The position numbers and the translations under genes are program-made. Below, one piece after another: positions 36,737-44,804 of a stretch of 59,124 nt of DNA. The notes under the pieces are model-generated. The model ran no database searches. It saw only the letters and a list, made by a program, of their open reading frames with translations, and was not told where the DNA came from. Each line of letters opens with the position of its first letter. The stretch's first letter is position 1. Source of the stretch: Anabaena subtropica FACHB-260 (GTDB lineage Bacteria > Cyanobacteriota > Cyanobacteriia > Cyanobacteriales > Nostocaceae); NCBI RefSeq assembly GCF_014697105.1, contig NZ_JACJRF010000033.1, positions 1 to 59,124 of the forward strand, given 5' to 3'.

Positions 36737-37287
36737 CTCTAAGAATTTACGGGAATCGCCAAATTAAAACTTTACCAGGGCAAGAAACCCGACCCACCAG
36801 TGCGCGGGTTAGGGAAGCTGTTTTTAATATTTGGCAGGGAGAAATAGAAGGGTGTCACTGGCTAGATTTGTGCGCCGGTAATGGTTCAATGGGTGCAGAG
36901 GCTTTGTGTCGAGGTGCTAGCTTGGTGGTCGGAATTGAAAAATCAAGCCGAGCCTGTGCAGTAATTGAAGAAAATTGGCAGCTTATAGCCCATAGCGAGC
37001 AAAAATGGCGATTATTGCGCGGAGACGTTATTCAGCATTTAAAAAAATTATCAGGGCAGCAATTTGACAGAATATATTTTGACCCGCCCTATGCTAGTGG
37101 ATTATATCAGTCAGTGCTAGAAGCGATCGCTCACTATCAATTATTAGATCCAAGCGGTGAAATTGCGATCGAACATAATCCCCACGGATGGGTAGATATA
37201 TTAATTCCTAATTGGGAAATTTGCCGCCAGAAAGTCTACGGTAACACAGCACTTACTTTCTATAGAAGCGAGGAATTAGGGGAGTAG
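36733..37287 (+). CDS. rsmD: 16S rRNA (guanine966-N2)-methyltransferase RsmD
   Basis: This is a 184-residue SAM-dependent methyltransferase. The start MTLRIYGNRQIKTLPGQETRPTS matches the RsmD N-terminus, the SAM loop is LDLCAGNGSMGAEAL, and the catalytic motif is FDPPYASG. Normal length. It follows hisH on the same strand with a repeat-filled 84-base gap. Its start codon is embedded in tandem repeats without a clear ribosome-binding site. Confidence 0.93.
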   Translation: MTLRIYGNRQIKTLPGQETRPTSARVREAVFNIWQGEIEGCHWLDLCAGNGSMGAEALCRGASLVVGIEKSSRACAVIEENWQLIAHSEQKWRLLRGDVIQHLKKLSGQQFDRIYFDPPYASGLYQSVLEAIAHYQLLDPSGEIAIEHNPHGWVDILIPNWEICRQKVYGNTALTFYRSEELGE

Positions 37288-37299
37288 GGACTGGGAGAG

Positions 37300-37436
37300 G
37301 CAGGGAGCAGGGGGAGCAGGGGGAGCTAAAAAAGCTTTTTACTCACTACTCCCCACTCAGCACCGACTACACGCCCCACTACCGCTTTAAGCGCAGCTAT
37401 GCCCGCAGCGCTTTACAGCACTCAGCACTTCAAAAC
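37300..37436. repeat. Spacer with G-rich run, AT hairpin and small dispersed repeat
   Basis: GGGAGCAGGGGGAGCAGGGG is followed by AGCTAAAAAAGCTTTTTACT, a small hairpin, and by a dispersed repeat around CCGCTTTAAGCGCAGC and GCCCGCAGCGCTTTA. It lies between convergent rsmD and petG. Confidence 0.45.
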
Positions 37437-37550
37437 TCAACCACCCAACTCGTTGGGGCGCTTGTATTGCTTATAGGCGGCGTAAAACAGTCCAGCTAGG
37501 GTGACAACAATCAAACCAAGAACAATGCCTGAAAGTAGGGGTTCAACCAC
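37437..37550 (-). CDS. petG: Cytochrome b6f complex subunit 5 (PetG)
   Basis: The product is only 37 residues, so it is easily missed. The reverse strand from GTG 37550 to TGA 37437 encodes (M)[18 protein letters not shown], then [18 protein letters not shown], the PetG sequence: a single membrane helix with the conserved YKRPNELGG tail. AGGAG lies 8 bases before the GTG start. It is divergent from the CytM-like cytochrome gene. Confidence 0.96.
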   Translation of the reverse strand: MVEPLLSGIVLGLIVVTLAGLFYAAYKQYKRPNELGG

Positions 37551-37759
37551 TTTAAAATCTCCTGTTACGATTATTCATTATTGATTTCCCGCTTCTGATT
37601 TTACCAAATCGCGGATGAATCCTGCTTCCTACAGTATTTTTAGGCAAACTTTATATCTCAAAAAACTGTAGTTTATGCTTGCAGACATCATCAAGAACTT
37701 TTAAGCTATGTGTAGGAAATGAAAAATTTGAGTAAACCTAGACTTTTACAGCACACCTT

Positions 37760-38134
37760 TTGGATAACCAGATTACTAAACCTGAAATTCTGATTCAGCG
37801 TATCGCTTTAGTGGCGCTAGTGATACTGCTAGCAGTCCCTTTGGGCTTTTTTGGTGTTCAGTTGGTGAAAGCCTCTGACCCTTATGTTAAGAGTGTTTTT
37901 GCCATTAAAGGAGACCCAATACAGGGACACGCTATTTTTCAAATAAATTGTGCTGGCTGTCACGGTTTAGAAGCAGATGGTCGAGTCGGCCCTAGCTTAC
38001 AAGCTGTGTCTAAGCGTAAGTCCAAGTATGGACTCATTCACCAAGTCATTAGTGGAGACACGCCACCAATGCCAAAATTTCAGCCCAGCACCCAAGAAAT
38101 GGCAGACCTTTTGAGCTTTTTGGAGACTCTATAG
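37760..38134 (+). CDS. cytM: Membrane-anchored c-type cytochrome, probably CytM
   Basis: This is a 124-residue protein with one N-terminal hydrophobic anchor (about 12-35), the heme motif CAGCH (about 60-64) and a Met ligand in TPPMPKF. Length, uncleaved anchor and tail MADLLSFLETL fit the cyanobacterial cytochrome cM, which moderates photosynthetic and respiratory electron flow. No ATG is in frame after the upstream stop at 37739; TTG 37760 is the only usual start. An ATG with a possible AGGA at 37719 is in another frame, joined to this one across a T-run. It is divergent from petG. Confidence 0.75.
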   Translation: MDNQITKPEILIQRIALVALVILLAVPLGFFGVQLVKASDPYVKSVFAIKGDPIQGHAIFQINCAGCHGLEADGRVGPSLQAVSKRKSKYGLIHQVISGDTPPMPKFQPSTQEMADLLSFLETL

Positions 38135-38163
38135 CTCAATCAAGTTTAGATGCGCGCAGACCT

Positions 38164-38197
38164 AAAACCCCGATTTTTTTAAGAAATCGGGGTTTTT
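38164..38197. terminator. Strong intrinsic terminator between convergent genes
   Basis: AAAACCCCGATTT (38164-38176) pairs perfectly with AAATCGGGGTTTT (38184-38196) across a 7-base loop, with T-runs available on both strands. It serves the cytochrome gene and the convergent TPR gene. Confidence 0.88.
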
Positions 38198-38225
38198 ACA
38201 TCAGTAATTCATATTTTAATGATGA

Positions 38226-39131
38226 TTAAAATTTATTACGGCGAATTAATGATTCTAATTCACTTTTTTGACTATCAATTACCCCAATGATAGGACTGTC
38301 AAGGGTATATTTTGTCAAAAGTTGCGATGGGCTACGCCCCACCGTAGGTGATCGCTCTATTTTTAGATTATCTATTTTTTCATACGCTGCATTCGCTATC
38401 AGGTTTTTTACTACTTTTTGGTCTACTTGCGGTTGTGTGTTTACCAGTTGCTTATACAAATCCTGAAGTTGAGCATCAAAATTTTTCACTATAGGATGTT
38501 GAGACTGAAGTCTAGCTAGATTTAATGCCCGTTCAACTTCTGTTTTAGCAATTGTGTGTAAAATAGTACCAGTTGTTGTCTTGGGTACTGTGACAGCTAC
38601 ACCCATATTTGATAGCTCATTTCTGACTTGATCCAACATCTGTTGATATCTGGTGTCCATCATCCCAGTGTCAAAAACACCATCTGCATATTGCTGCAAC
38701 AGTTTTTCTGCTATCTTATAGTCAGCGATCGCACTTTCTTTATTCCCTGATGCTTTATAAAGATTTGCTCTTAATAAATATTCATCAGCATTAGAACTTT
38801 TATTCTTCCCAATTAATTGAGTTAAATCGGAAATTGCTTTCTGCTTTTCACCCAACTTTTCATAAGCTCTGGCTCTGTTCCAATATGTACCACTACTAAA
38901 ACCCAATCTACCCGTATTTTGCCTAATCACTTCGGTATAGTCTGTCACGGCTGCCTGATAATTTCCCATTGCAGCGTAAGCATTTGCACGATGATAGTAG
39001 GGTTCTTCAGCTTTGGGATTAAGTTTAATCGCTTGGGTGAAAGCAGCAACCGCCGCCGATAAATCTTTTTTACAATCTTGCTGAAAGATTTTCCCTGAGG
39101 ATTGTTGAGTGTTGTGATCTACATCTATCAC
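38226..39131 (-). CDS. Tetratricopeptide-repeat protein
   Basis: This is a 301-residue protein with about four TPR units in the first 160 residues (for example AFTQAIKLNPKAEEPYYHRA, YQAAVTDYTEVI, KAISDLTQLI, ESAIADYKIAEKLL). A helical C-terminal part lacks named motifs. No clear signal peptide is seen. Near the C-terminus the residues RSPTVGRSPS are encoded by a 32-bp small dispersed repeat (38324-38355) inserted in frame. It is probably a scaffold for protein-protein contacts; partner unknown. Confidence 0.8.
   Translation of the reverse strand: MIDVDHNTQQSSGKIFQQDCKKDLSAAVAAFTQAIKLNPKAEEPYYHRANAYAAMGNYQAAVTDYTEVIRQNTGRLGFSSGTYWNRARAYEKLGEKQKAISDLTQLIGKNKSSNADEYLLRANLYKASGNKESAIADYKIAEKLLQQYADGVFDTGMMDTRYQQMLDQVRNELSNMGVAVTVPKTTTGTILHTIAKTEVERALNLARLQSQHPIVKNFDAQLQDLYKQLVNTQPQVDQKVVKNLIANAAYEKIDNLKIERSPTVGRSPSQLLTKYTLDSPIIGVIDSQKSELESLIRRNKF
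38324..38355. repeat. Small dispersed repeat inside the TPR coding frame
   Basis: GCGATGGGCTACGCC and CCACCGTAGGTGATCGC form an imperfect palindromic element of the Nostoc SDR type. It lies within the reading frame of the TPR gene without breaking it, adding about ten residues. Confidence 0.7.
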
Positions 39132-39331
39132 TTCATCCCTACAGGACTAATTTAACTTTGACAGCACTATATTTGCCACAAGAGTAGATTGGGTATTATC
39201 AATGATGTCTTGTAACTAAAAGCGAGTATACTACTTGCACACAAATCAGGTTGATTTTCGATAAAACTTTACATAAATTGCGTATTCTTGCTATTAGAAT
39301 CTAAAAGCTAGAATGTCAAGGCATCACTGTT

Positions 39332-40108
39332 ATGCAGGATACTAACTCAGCATCTATCACTCCAGAGTGCCAAAATGAACAGACAACAACTGAAGTGCTG
39401 CAAATTGGCAACCGTACCATTCAAGCCAGTGAACTCATTCCCTTACTGGCTAATTATCAATTGCTGCCGCAATTATTACGGGAATTAATTATTGATGAAG
39501 CAATAGCAGCAATAGAGTGTAAGCCTGAGGAATTAGCCCAAGCTAAACAGAGGTTTTTTGCTGAGAAACAGTTAACACAAGCAACTGATATTCAAGCATG
39601 GTTAGCCCATCAAGGCTTGAGTGACGCACAATTAGACAATATTATTGTTCGGAAGATTAAGCTAGACAAATATAAACAAGTCACTTGGGGGCCGAAACTA
39701 GAATCTTATTTTTTCCAGTTGAAGGCGAAACTAGATAAAGTAATTTACTCCCTGCTGCGAACTCAAGACCCAGGATTGGCGCAAGAACTCTACTTCCGCC
39801 TGCAAGCCAAAGAGCAATCTTTTGCAGAAGTAGCACAGAAATATTCTCAAGGCCCAGAATCTCAAACTGGTGGATTAGTTGGGCCTGTCGAGCAGAGTAC
39901 ACTGCATCCGGCAATGGTACAACTACTTTCTAGTTGTCAACCAGGTCAAATCTCACCTCCATCTCGTATTGCTGAGTGGTATGTCATTGTGCGGGTGGAG
40001 AAATTTGTCCCAGCGCAATTAGATGAACCAATGAAAGCTCGTCTGTTAAATGATTTGTTTGAAGGTTGGATGCAGGAACAACAAAGGGAAGTGGTTATTA
40101 GTCATTAG
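39332..40108 (+). CDS. Parvulin-type peptidyl-prolyl isomerase family protein
   Basis: This is a 258-residue protein. The N-terminal half is helical and SurA-like (LPLLANYQLLPQLLRELIIDEAIA). The C-terminal half is a parvulin domain (FAEVAQKYSQGPESQTGGLVGPVEQSTLHPAMVQLL, then GQISPPSRIAEWYVIVRVEK). There is no signal peptide, so it acts in the cytosol. It is convergent with an ABC exporter gene. In other cyanobacteria such parvulin-like proteins sit beside peptide exporters, which makes a secretion-linked role possible. Confidence 0.82.
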   Translation: MQDTNSASITPECQNEQTTTEVLQIGNRTIQASELIPLLANYQLLPQLLRELIIDEAIAAIECKPEELAQAKQRFFAEKQLTQATDIQAWLAHQGLSDAQLDNIIVRKIKLDKYKQVTWGPKLESYFFQLKAKLDKVIYSLLRTQDPGLAQELYFRLQAKEQSFAEVAQKYSQGPESQTGGLVGPVEQSTLHPAMVQLLSSCQPGQISPPSRIAEWYVIVRVEKFVPAQLDEPMKARLLNDLFEGWMQEQQREVVISH

Positions 40109-40147
40109 TCATTGGTCATTGGTCATGACAAATAAGTGAGATTCAAC

Positions 40148-41872
40148 TTATGAAAATTGTTGAGTGTAAAATCTGGCATAACGATGTTCCAGGGCTAATA
40201 GTTCTTCATGTGTGCCTGATTCGACTATTTGACCACGTTCTAAAACTAAAATACGATCGCATCTTCTCACTGTACTTAAACGGTGAGCAATAATAAACAC
40301 TGTGCGATTCTCCATTAATCTTTCTAAGGCTTCTTGCACTAACGCCTCTGACTCGGAATCTAAGGCTGATGTGGCCTCATCTAATATCAAAATTTGCGGG
40401 TTCAGTAATACAGCACGGGCAATAGCGATTCTTTGGCGTTGTCCACCAGATAAATTTACACCTCGTTCACCAACCCAGGTATTGTAGCCTTCTGGGAGTT
40501 GGCTAATAAATTGATGGGCGTTAGCAATTTTCGCCGCCGTAGCGACTGCTTCTAAATCAAATATGTCTTTTCCAAAGGCAATATTTTGGGCTACTGTCCC
40601 AGAAAACATAATAGTTTCTTGGGGAACAATCCCGATTTGTTGCCGCAAACTCTCTAAAGATACATCCCGAATATCAACGCCATCAATCAAGATTTCTCCG
40701 ACTGAAGGGTCATAAAAGCGGGGAAGGAGATTGACAAAAGTAGTTTTACCAGCACCAGAAGCACCTACAAGAGCGATCGCTTCCCCTGGTAATGCCGATA
40801 AACTGATATCTTTTAAGACGGGTTCCCCTGGTTTATAGGCGAATGTCACGCGACGGTATTCTACTTTCCCCTTGACTGGCGGTAAGGTGACAGCATTGGG
40901 CTTTTCTAAGACCGTAGGTTCCATAGCCATTAATTCAAATATCCGGTCAACCGAGGCTTCCCCTTGCTTAAATTCGTTGTAGTTGTTAGTTACGTGACCG
41001 ATGGGATCAATTAACAACCCGGCTGCGGCTAGGTAGCTAAAAAATTCTCCCACAGTTAAATTATTCTGCTGAATTTGCCATGCTCCCACCATCAACAAAG
41101 ATAAAGCACTCAAGGCTTCCAAAAATCCCACAATGGGAATCTGCACTGCTTTCAGTCGTTCGGCTGAGTATTTGGCTTGAAAACTGCGTTCCGCTTCCCG
41201 GCTAAATCTAGCAATTTCGTAATTCTCGGCGGCGAATGCTCGTACTAGACGAATACCACTGAAAACTTCCGTCAAAATTGCCGATAAATCGGATACGCGA
41301 CTTTGGCTTTTGAGAGAGTATTTACGTAAACGCTCACCAAACCAACCAATTAAAATCCCCATGAATGGAGCAACAATCACCGTTGCTAAGGTTAGTTGCC
41401 AATTCAAATAAATCATGTAAATGGGGATTGCCAGTAACTGCAATACACAGGGGATAAAGTCGTGGAAGAGTTTATTGACTACTTCACCAATGCGGTCAAT
41501 ATCTTCGGTGAGGCGGTAAGATAAATCACCTGCTTTAGCTGTTTCAAAATAGCTTAAATCTAACTTTTGCAAATGTCCATATACCTGTTTGCGGAGATAA
41601 AAAGCCACTCGCAAAGCAGCTTTGGACATATAGATATCTTGCACAGACTGAAAAAAGCCACGGACAAGAAACACCAAGCCCAAAATGGCAGCTAATTGAG
41701 CGATCGCCACTACATTACCTTGTCCAAAGGGATTGGCTAACCTACCTGCAAAATTAATTAAAGTTAAAGTCGCCAGCACATATCCCACAATGCCAACTAG
41801 CCCCTTAGTAATATTCTGCCACTGGGGTCTAACATAGGGCAGCAATTGCCAATAATTAGAACGAGTTTTCAA
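40148..41872 (-). CDS. ABC exporter half-transporter (permease fused to ATPase)
   Basis: This is a 574-residue MsbA-type half-transporter: six membrane segments in residues about 20-300, then a nucleotide-binding domain. That domain has Walker A GASGAGKTT, the Q-loop in IVPQET, signature LSGGQRQR, Walker B ILILDEATSAL and the H-loop AHRLST. No N-terminal peptidase domain is present, so it is not a classic bacteriocin processor. It probably works as a homodimer exporting a lipid, polysaccharide precursor or drug. It resembles heterocyst-envelope exporters such as HepA only at family level. Confidence 0.9.
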   Translation of the reverse strand: MKTRSNYWQLLPYVRPQWQNITKGLVGIVGYVLATLTLINFAGRLANPFGQGNVVAIAQLAAILGLVFLVRGFFQSVQDIYMSKAALRVAFYLRKQVYGHLQKLDLSYFETAKAGDLSYRLTEDIDRIGEVVNKLFHDFIPCVLQLLAIPIYMIYLNWQLTLATVIVAPFMGILIGWFGERLRKYSLKSQSRVSDLSAILTEVFSGIRLVRAFAAENYEIARFSREAERSFQAKYSAERLKAVQIPIVGFLEALSALSLLMVGAWQIQQNNLTVGEFFSYLAAAGLLIDPIGHVTNNYNEFKQGEASVDRIFELMAMEPTVLEKPNAVTLPPVKGKVEYRRVTFAYKPGEPVLKDISLSALPGEAIALVGASGAGKTTFVNLLPRFYDPSVGEILIDGVDIRDVSLESLRQQIGIVPQETIMFSGTVAQNIAFGKDIFDLEAVATAAKIANAHQFISQLPEGYNTWVGERGVNLSGGQRQRIAIARAVLLNPQILILDEATSALDSESEALVQEALERLMENRTVFIIAHRLSTVRRCDRILVLERGQIVESGTHEELLALEHRYARFYTQQFS

Positions 41873-41998
41873 GCTCTCACATCCACAAAAATATTGTTCT
41901 TTGTTTGACGCTACCAGCTTTTGTGTAGTTTCAGCATATTAAAAATCCCCTACTGACCATCACAATAGGAGATTAAAAATTTGATTTAATTAACCTAA

Positions 41999-42298
41999 TT
42001 ACTTGACAGGAACAGCATTAACATCGACTGTTGCTTCAGTAGAAGTAGAATTCGCTACAGTATTAGACTCGCCCTTACGCGCTTTCCAACCGTCCAGCAC
42101 CAGCCCAGATACTTCAGTAACTAAAATCGACAAAACTAAAAAATCATCGATTTGCCCTACAACAGGAATAAAATCTGGAGCAATATCAATTGGGCTGACG
42201 ATGTAAACTATTGTTCCTAAAATTACCCACCAACGGTATTTTGGATTACGTAGTAAACCACGATACCAGTTATACAATCCTTGGATGGAAAAATTCAT
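41999..42298 (-). CDS. YkvA-like DUF1232 membrane protein
   Basis: This is a 99-residue protein. The DUF1232 core is intact: NPKYRWWVILGTIVYIVSPIDIAPDFIPVVGQIDD, a hydrophobic segment followed by the SPIDxxPDxIPxxGxxDD motif. The C-terminal 30 residues are polar and probably disordered. Function unknown; it is probably an inner-membrane accessory protein. It lies about 125 bases upstream of the ABC exporter on the same strand and could be co-transcribed. Confidence 0.88.
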   Translation of the reverse strand: MNFSIQGLYNWYRGLLRNPKYRWWVILGTIVYIVSPIDIAPDFIPVVGQIDDFLVLSILVTEVSGLVLDGWKARKGESNTVANSTSTEATVDVNAVPVK

Positions 42299-42438
42299 CT
42301 TTTAATCCTCTGTTTATTTTTAATTCTGACAAATCGACTGAAGAAATTCCGGTGGGAATAACCGCCCTAATTATTCTGGAAGACGCTACATAGAAACCGA
42401 TTAGGGAGTTATGAGTGGGGAGTAAGCAATTATTTAAC

Positions 42439-42561
42439 AGTTATCAAATCATCACAGAAAAGCATGGCGGCAAATTAGAGTGCTTCTCAACCCTTGGTCA
42501 AGGATCTGAATTTAGAATTCAAGTACCTATTCAACAAAAAATTCTGCATCAGTCTCAGTAA
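42439..42561 (+). pseudogene. Remnant of a histidine kinase C-terminus
   Basis: The frame encodes SYQIITEKHGGKLECF, then STLGQGSEFRIQVPI and a short tail to TAA at 42559. This matches the final part of hybrid-type cyanobacterial histidine kinases (...SYQIVxEKHGGxLxCxSxxGxGTEFxIxIPI), including the G2 box GQGSEF. The rest of the kinase is absent: 18 codons upstream of the match there is a TGA, and no ATPase N-box or DHp region precedes it. A GTG at 42413 could start a 48-residue peptide, but a functional product is unlikely. It is a decayed fragment in a 480-base spacer. Confidence 0.75.
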
Positions 42562-42780
42562 ATTTCCCAGACAGAAAGTTTTTTCGTCATACTCCCGCGT
42601 TAAGCTAATTCTCAAGTTGTAAAATTCGAGTGTTCAATTCAAGAGCCTTAAATTTATATTCCAGATGATCTCTAATTGTGCTGGAAATTTATTTTTGTCA
42701 GTTCTGAGTTGTGCATTAATCTCTAAAATTAAAATGCTTTGGGATAGTTGCTTAAGCAATGGCGGGAGGAAACTTAAACA

Positions 42781-43500
42781 GTGGATATTATAGATTTGTT
42801 TTACAAGGGCGGGCCAGCTATGTGGCCTTTGCTGGCTCTGTCGATTTTATCTTTAAGTGTGATTTTTGAGCGTCTTTGGTTCTGGCTACGAATTTTTTCC
42901 CAAGAAAAGGAAATTGTTGATCGTGTCATAGATGCAGCTCATGATAATTGGGAAATAGCGGCGGATATTGCTAGACAGGCTACAGATCAACCAATTGGTC
43001 GATTTCTCTACGCTCCTTTACATTTACAAAAAACTGACGCAGAAACTTTTCGATTAGCTCTGGAGTCCACAGCAGAAGATGAATTAGCAGGGATGCGGCG
43101 CGGCGAAAAGCTATTAGAAGCTGTCATTGCCCTCGCACCGTTATTGGGATTGTTGGGTACAGTTTTAGGCTTAATCCAGTCTTTGCGGTCAATTCGCATC
43201 GGTGATTTGGGAACCGAATCTGCGGCTGGTGTGACTACTGGTATTGGTGAATCCTTAATTAGTACAGCAGCAGGGCTAATCGTTGCCATTGTTAGTTTGG
43301 TATTTTACCGATTATTTCAAAGTTTTGTTGTCAATCAACTCAAAGTTTTTCGGAAAGCAGGGAATGAAATGGAATTGCTATATCGTCAATCTCCCCCTGA
43401 TTTGAGCAATACCACCCCAGTAATTGTCCGTGATAGTTTGCCCAGCAAAACAGGTAGAAGTAAGTTTCCTCAACCTCCTGAACCACCGGATCTCACCTAA
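42781..43500 (+). CDS. exbB: MotA/TolQ/ExbB proton-channel family protein
   Basis: This is a 239-residue membrane protein starting at GTG 42781, with GGGAGGA about 14 bases upstream. Three hydrophobic segments are visible (about 12-35, 115-140 and 155-180). The channel motif is [22 protein letters not shown], followed by [17 protein letters not shown] with its conserved Thr-Ala. It should pair with the ExbD-like protein encoded 325 bases downstream to use proton flow for TonB- or Tol-type work. No TonB or receptor is nearby. The symbol is family-level only. Confidence 0.88.
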   Translation: MDIIDLFYKGGPAMWPLLALSILSLSVIFERLWFWLRIFSQEKEIVDRVIDAAHDNWEIAADIARQATDQPIGRFLYAPLHLQKTDAETFRLALESTAEDELAGMRRGEKLLEAVIALAPLLGLLGTVLGLIQSLRSIRIGDLGTESAAGVTTGIGESLISTAAGLIVAIVSLVFYRLFQSFVVNQLKVFRKAGNEMELLYRQSPPDLSNTTPVIVRDSLPSKTGRSKFPQPPEPPDLT

Positions 43501-43540
43501 GGGAACACCAAAAAATAAATTATTCCAAATTGACGGTTAG

Positions 43541-43603
43541 TAGGGTGCGTCAGTATGAATAATTTCTTGGTACAGCTAGGTTTTCTTGCACTGACGTACC
43601 CTA
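43541..43603. repeat. MITE-like inverted repeat (TAGGGTGCGTCAGT ends)
   Basis: TAGGGTGCGTCAGT (43541-43554) and ACTGACGTACCCTA (43590-43603) are inverted with one mismatch around a 35-base core. Elements with these ends are widespread in filamentous cyanobacteria. It lies between the exbB and exbD genes. Confidence 0.7.
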
Positions 43604-43682
43604 AATTTTGGATATTTTTTTATCTGGAAGTCCCTAAGTGCAAATCAAAGTGTAGTATTTTGTCAGGTTAGTTTTGAGGGTT

Positions 43683-43710
43683 TGTAGTAAGCACTCCAGT
43701 GCTTACTACA
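43683..43710. repeat. Palindromic repeat related to the 9.2-kb elements
   Basis: GTAGTAAGCACT and AGTGCTTACTAC pair perfectly across two bases. The outer sequence GTTTGTAGTAAG...CTTACTAC matches the ends of the repeats at 9213-9296 and 9328-9408, so this is probably a shorter member of the same family. Confidence 0.7.
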
Positions 43711-43825
43711 CTACGAATTTGTTTATCTATCAATTTAAACCTGATGCCATAAAATCAAAAATTACCAAGATTTTTTGAGTCTTAGCCGAGAATACAAACC
43801 CAGTCATAAGTATAAAAATCAGGCA

Positions 43826-44479
43826 ATGAAAGTTAATTTACATACTCCGGTCGAAGAAGTACAAATCCAAATTATTCCCTTAATTGATGTTGTTTTTTGT
43901 ATTTTGACCTTTTTTTTGTTGGCTGCTTTGCAATTTACTCGACAGCAAGCGATAAACGTTGATTTGCCCAAAGCTAGTACTAGTACAGCCGCCGGGATAA
44001 ATTCCACAGGCGGAAACCTGATTGTTACTATTGATGCAGTTGGCAATACCTATGTAGAGAAACAACTAGTAAGAAGAGAAGAGTTAACACAAAGCTTAAG
44101 GCAGTATGTGCAGGCAAACCCTAATGGTGTTTTAGTACTCAACGCTTCACGCACAGCTACTTACAACGATGTTGTTGAGACACTGGATTTGCTGCGGCAA
44201 GTGGGAGGCGATCGCGTATCCTTAGGTATTATCCCTACTTCTGCTCAACCCCAACCCAATATTCCTAACTTCCCAATTAATCCTGGTGTAGCACCCATAC
44301 CCAACGTTGCACCAGTCCCAGGAATTAATCCTCCACCCAGTGAACTTACTCCCAACTTTCCCACAGACCCTAATCAACCCCCAAGCGGACAAAGTACCAT
44401 TCCTGTAAATCCCGGTGTTTCTCCAGTCGTTCCTCCGGTTCCTGTAGCACCGGGGACTAACCCTGCACCGCAGCAATGA
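43826..44479 (+). CDS. exbD: ExbD/TolR-family protein with Pro-rich tail
   Basis: The N-terminal 140 residues form the family domain: one membrane helix with the essential Asp (IIPLIDVVFCILTFFLL) and a periplasmic part (NVDLPKAST...VLVLNASRTATYNDVVETLDLLRQ). The last about 75 residues are rich in Pro, Asn and Gly with loose NPGVAPVP / PVPGINPPP repeats, not found in canonical ExbD. ATG 43826 (MKVNLHTP) is preferred; a TTG at 43775 would add 17 residues. It is the partner of the ExbB-like channel upstream. Confidence 0.87.
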   Translation: MKVNLHTPVEEVQIQIIPLIDVVFCILTFFLLAALQFTRQQAINVDLPKASTSTAAGINSTGGNLIVTIDAVGNTYVEKQLVRREELTQSLRQYVQANPNGVLVLNASRTATYNDVVETLDLLRQVGGDRVSLGIIPTSAQPQPNIPNFPINPGVAPIPNVAPVPGINPPPSELTPNFPTDPNQPPSGQSTIPVNPGVSPVVPPVPVAPGTNPAPQQ

Positions 44480-44804
44480 GATAAGAGAGTAGGAAAGATG
44501 AGGAAGTTGGGGAGAAGGGGAAGAGAGGGCAAGTTTAACCTATCTTCTTCATCTCCTCTCATCTTCTACCAAACCTAAAGATATACAAAATATTTTCTAT
44601 GCAGATAATATTTTCCTGGTAACTTACAAATAATTGGTTAAGCTTCAAATTCAAATACAGCAGTTTGCAACTCAGGGAAGTAGAAAATTGATGACGCGCC
44701 CTAGAGATTCAGAGTCTTCTAGTTCTGACTTCTGCTGTATTTTTCTATAGAATAAACTGGGTAATTTATCGCCAAGCACCATACACGTTTCAGGGGTTGA
44801 GGCA
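44480..44804. other. 325-base spacer with no recognisable gene
   Basis: The first 95 bases are purine- then pyrimidine-rich (GGGGAGAAGGGGAAGAGAGG opposite a CTTCTTCATCTCCTCTC run) and can form a long imperfect stem. The rest is AT-rich. No gene, RNA or named repeat is visible. Confidence 0.45.

Noticed and set aside
40148-41872. ABC exporter named hepA
   Set aside because: Only family-level similarity is visible, and no heterocyst polysaccharide genes surround it.
42413-42561. GTG-started 48-codon gene from the kinase remnant
   Set aside because: The peptide lacks any complete domain. A decayed fragment explains it better.
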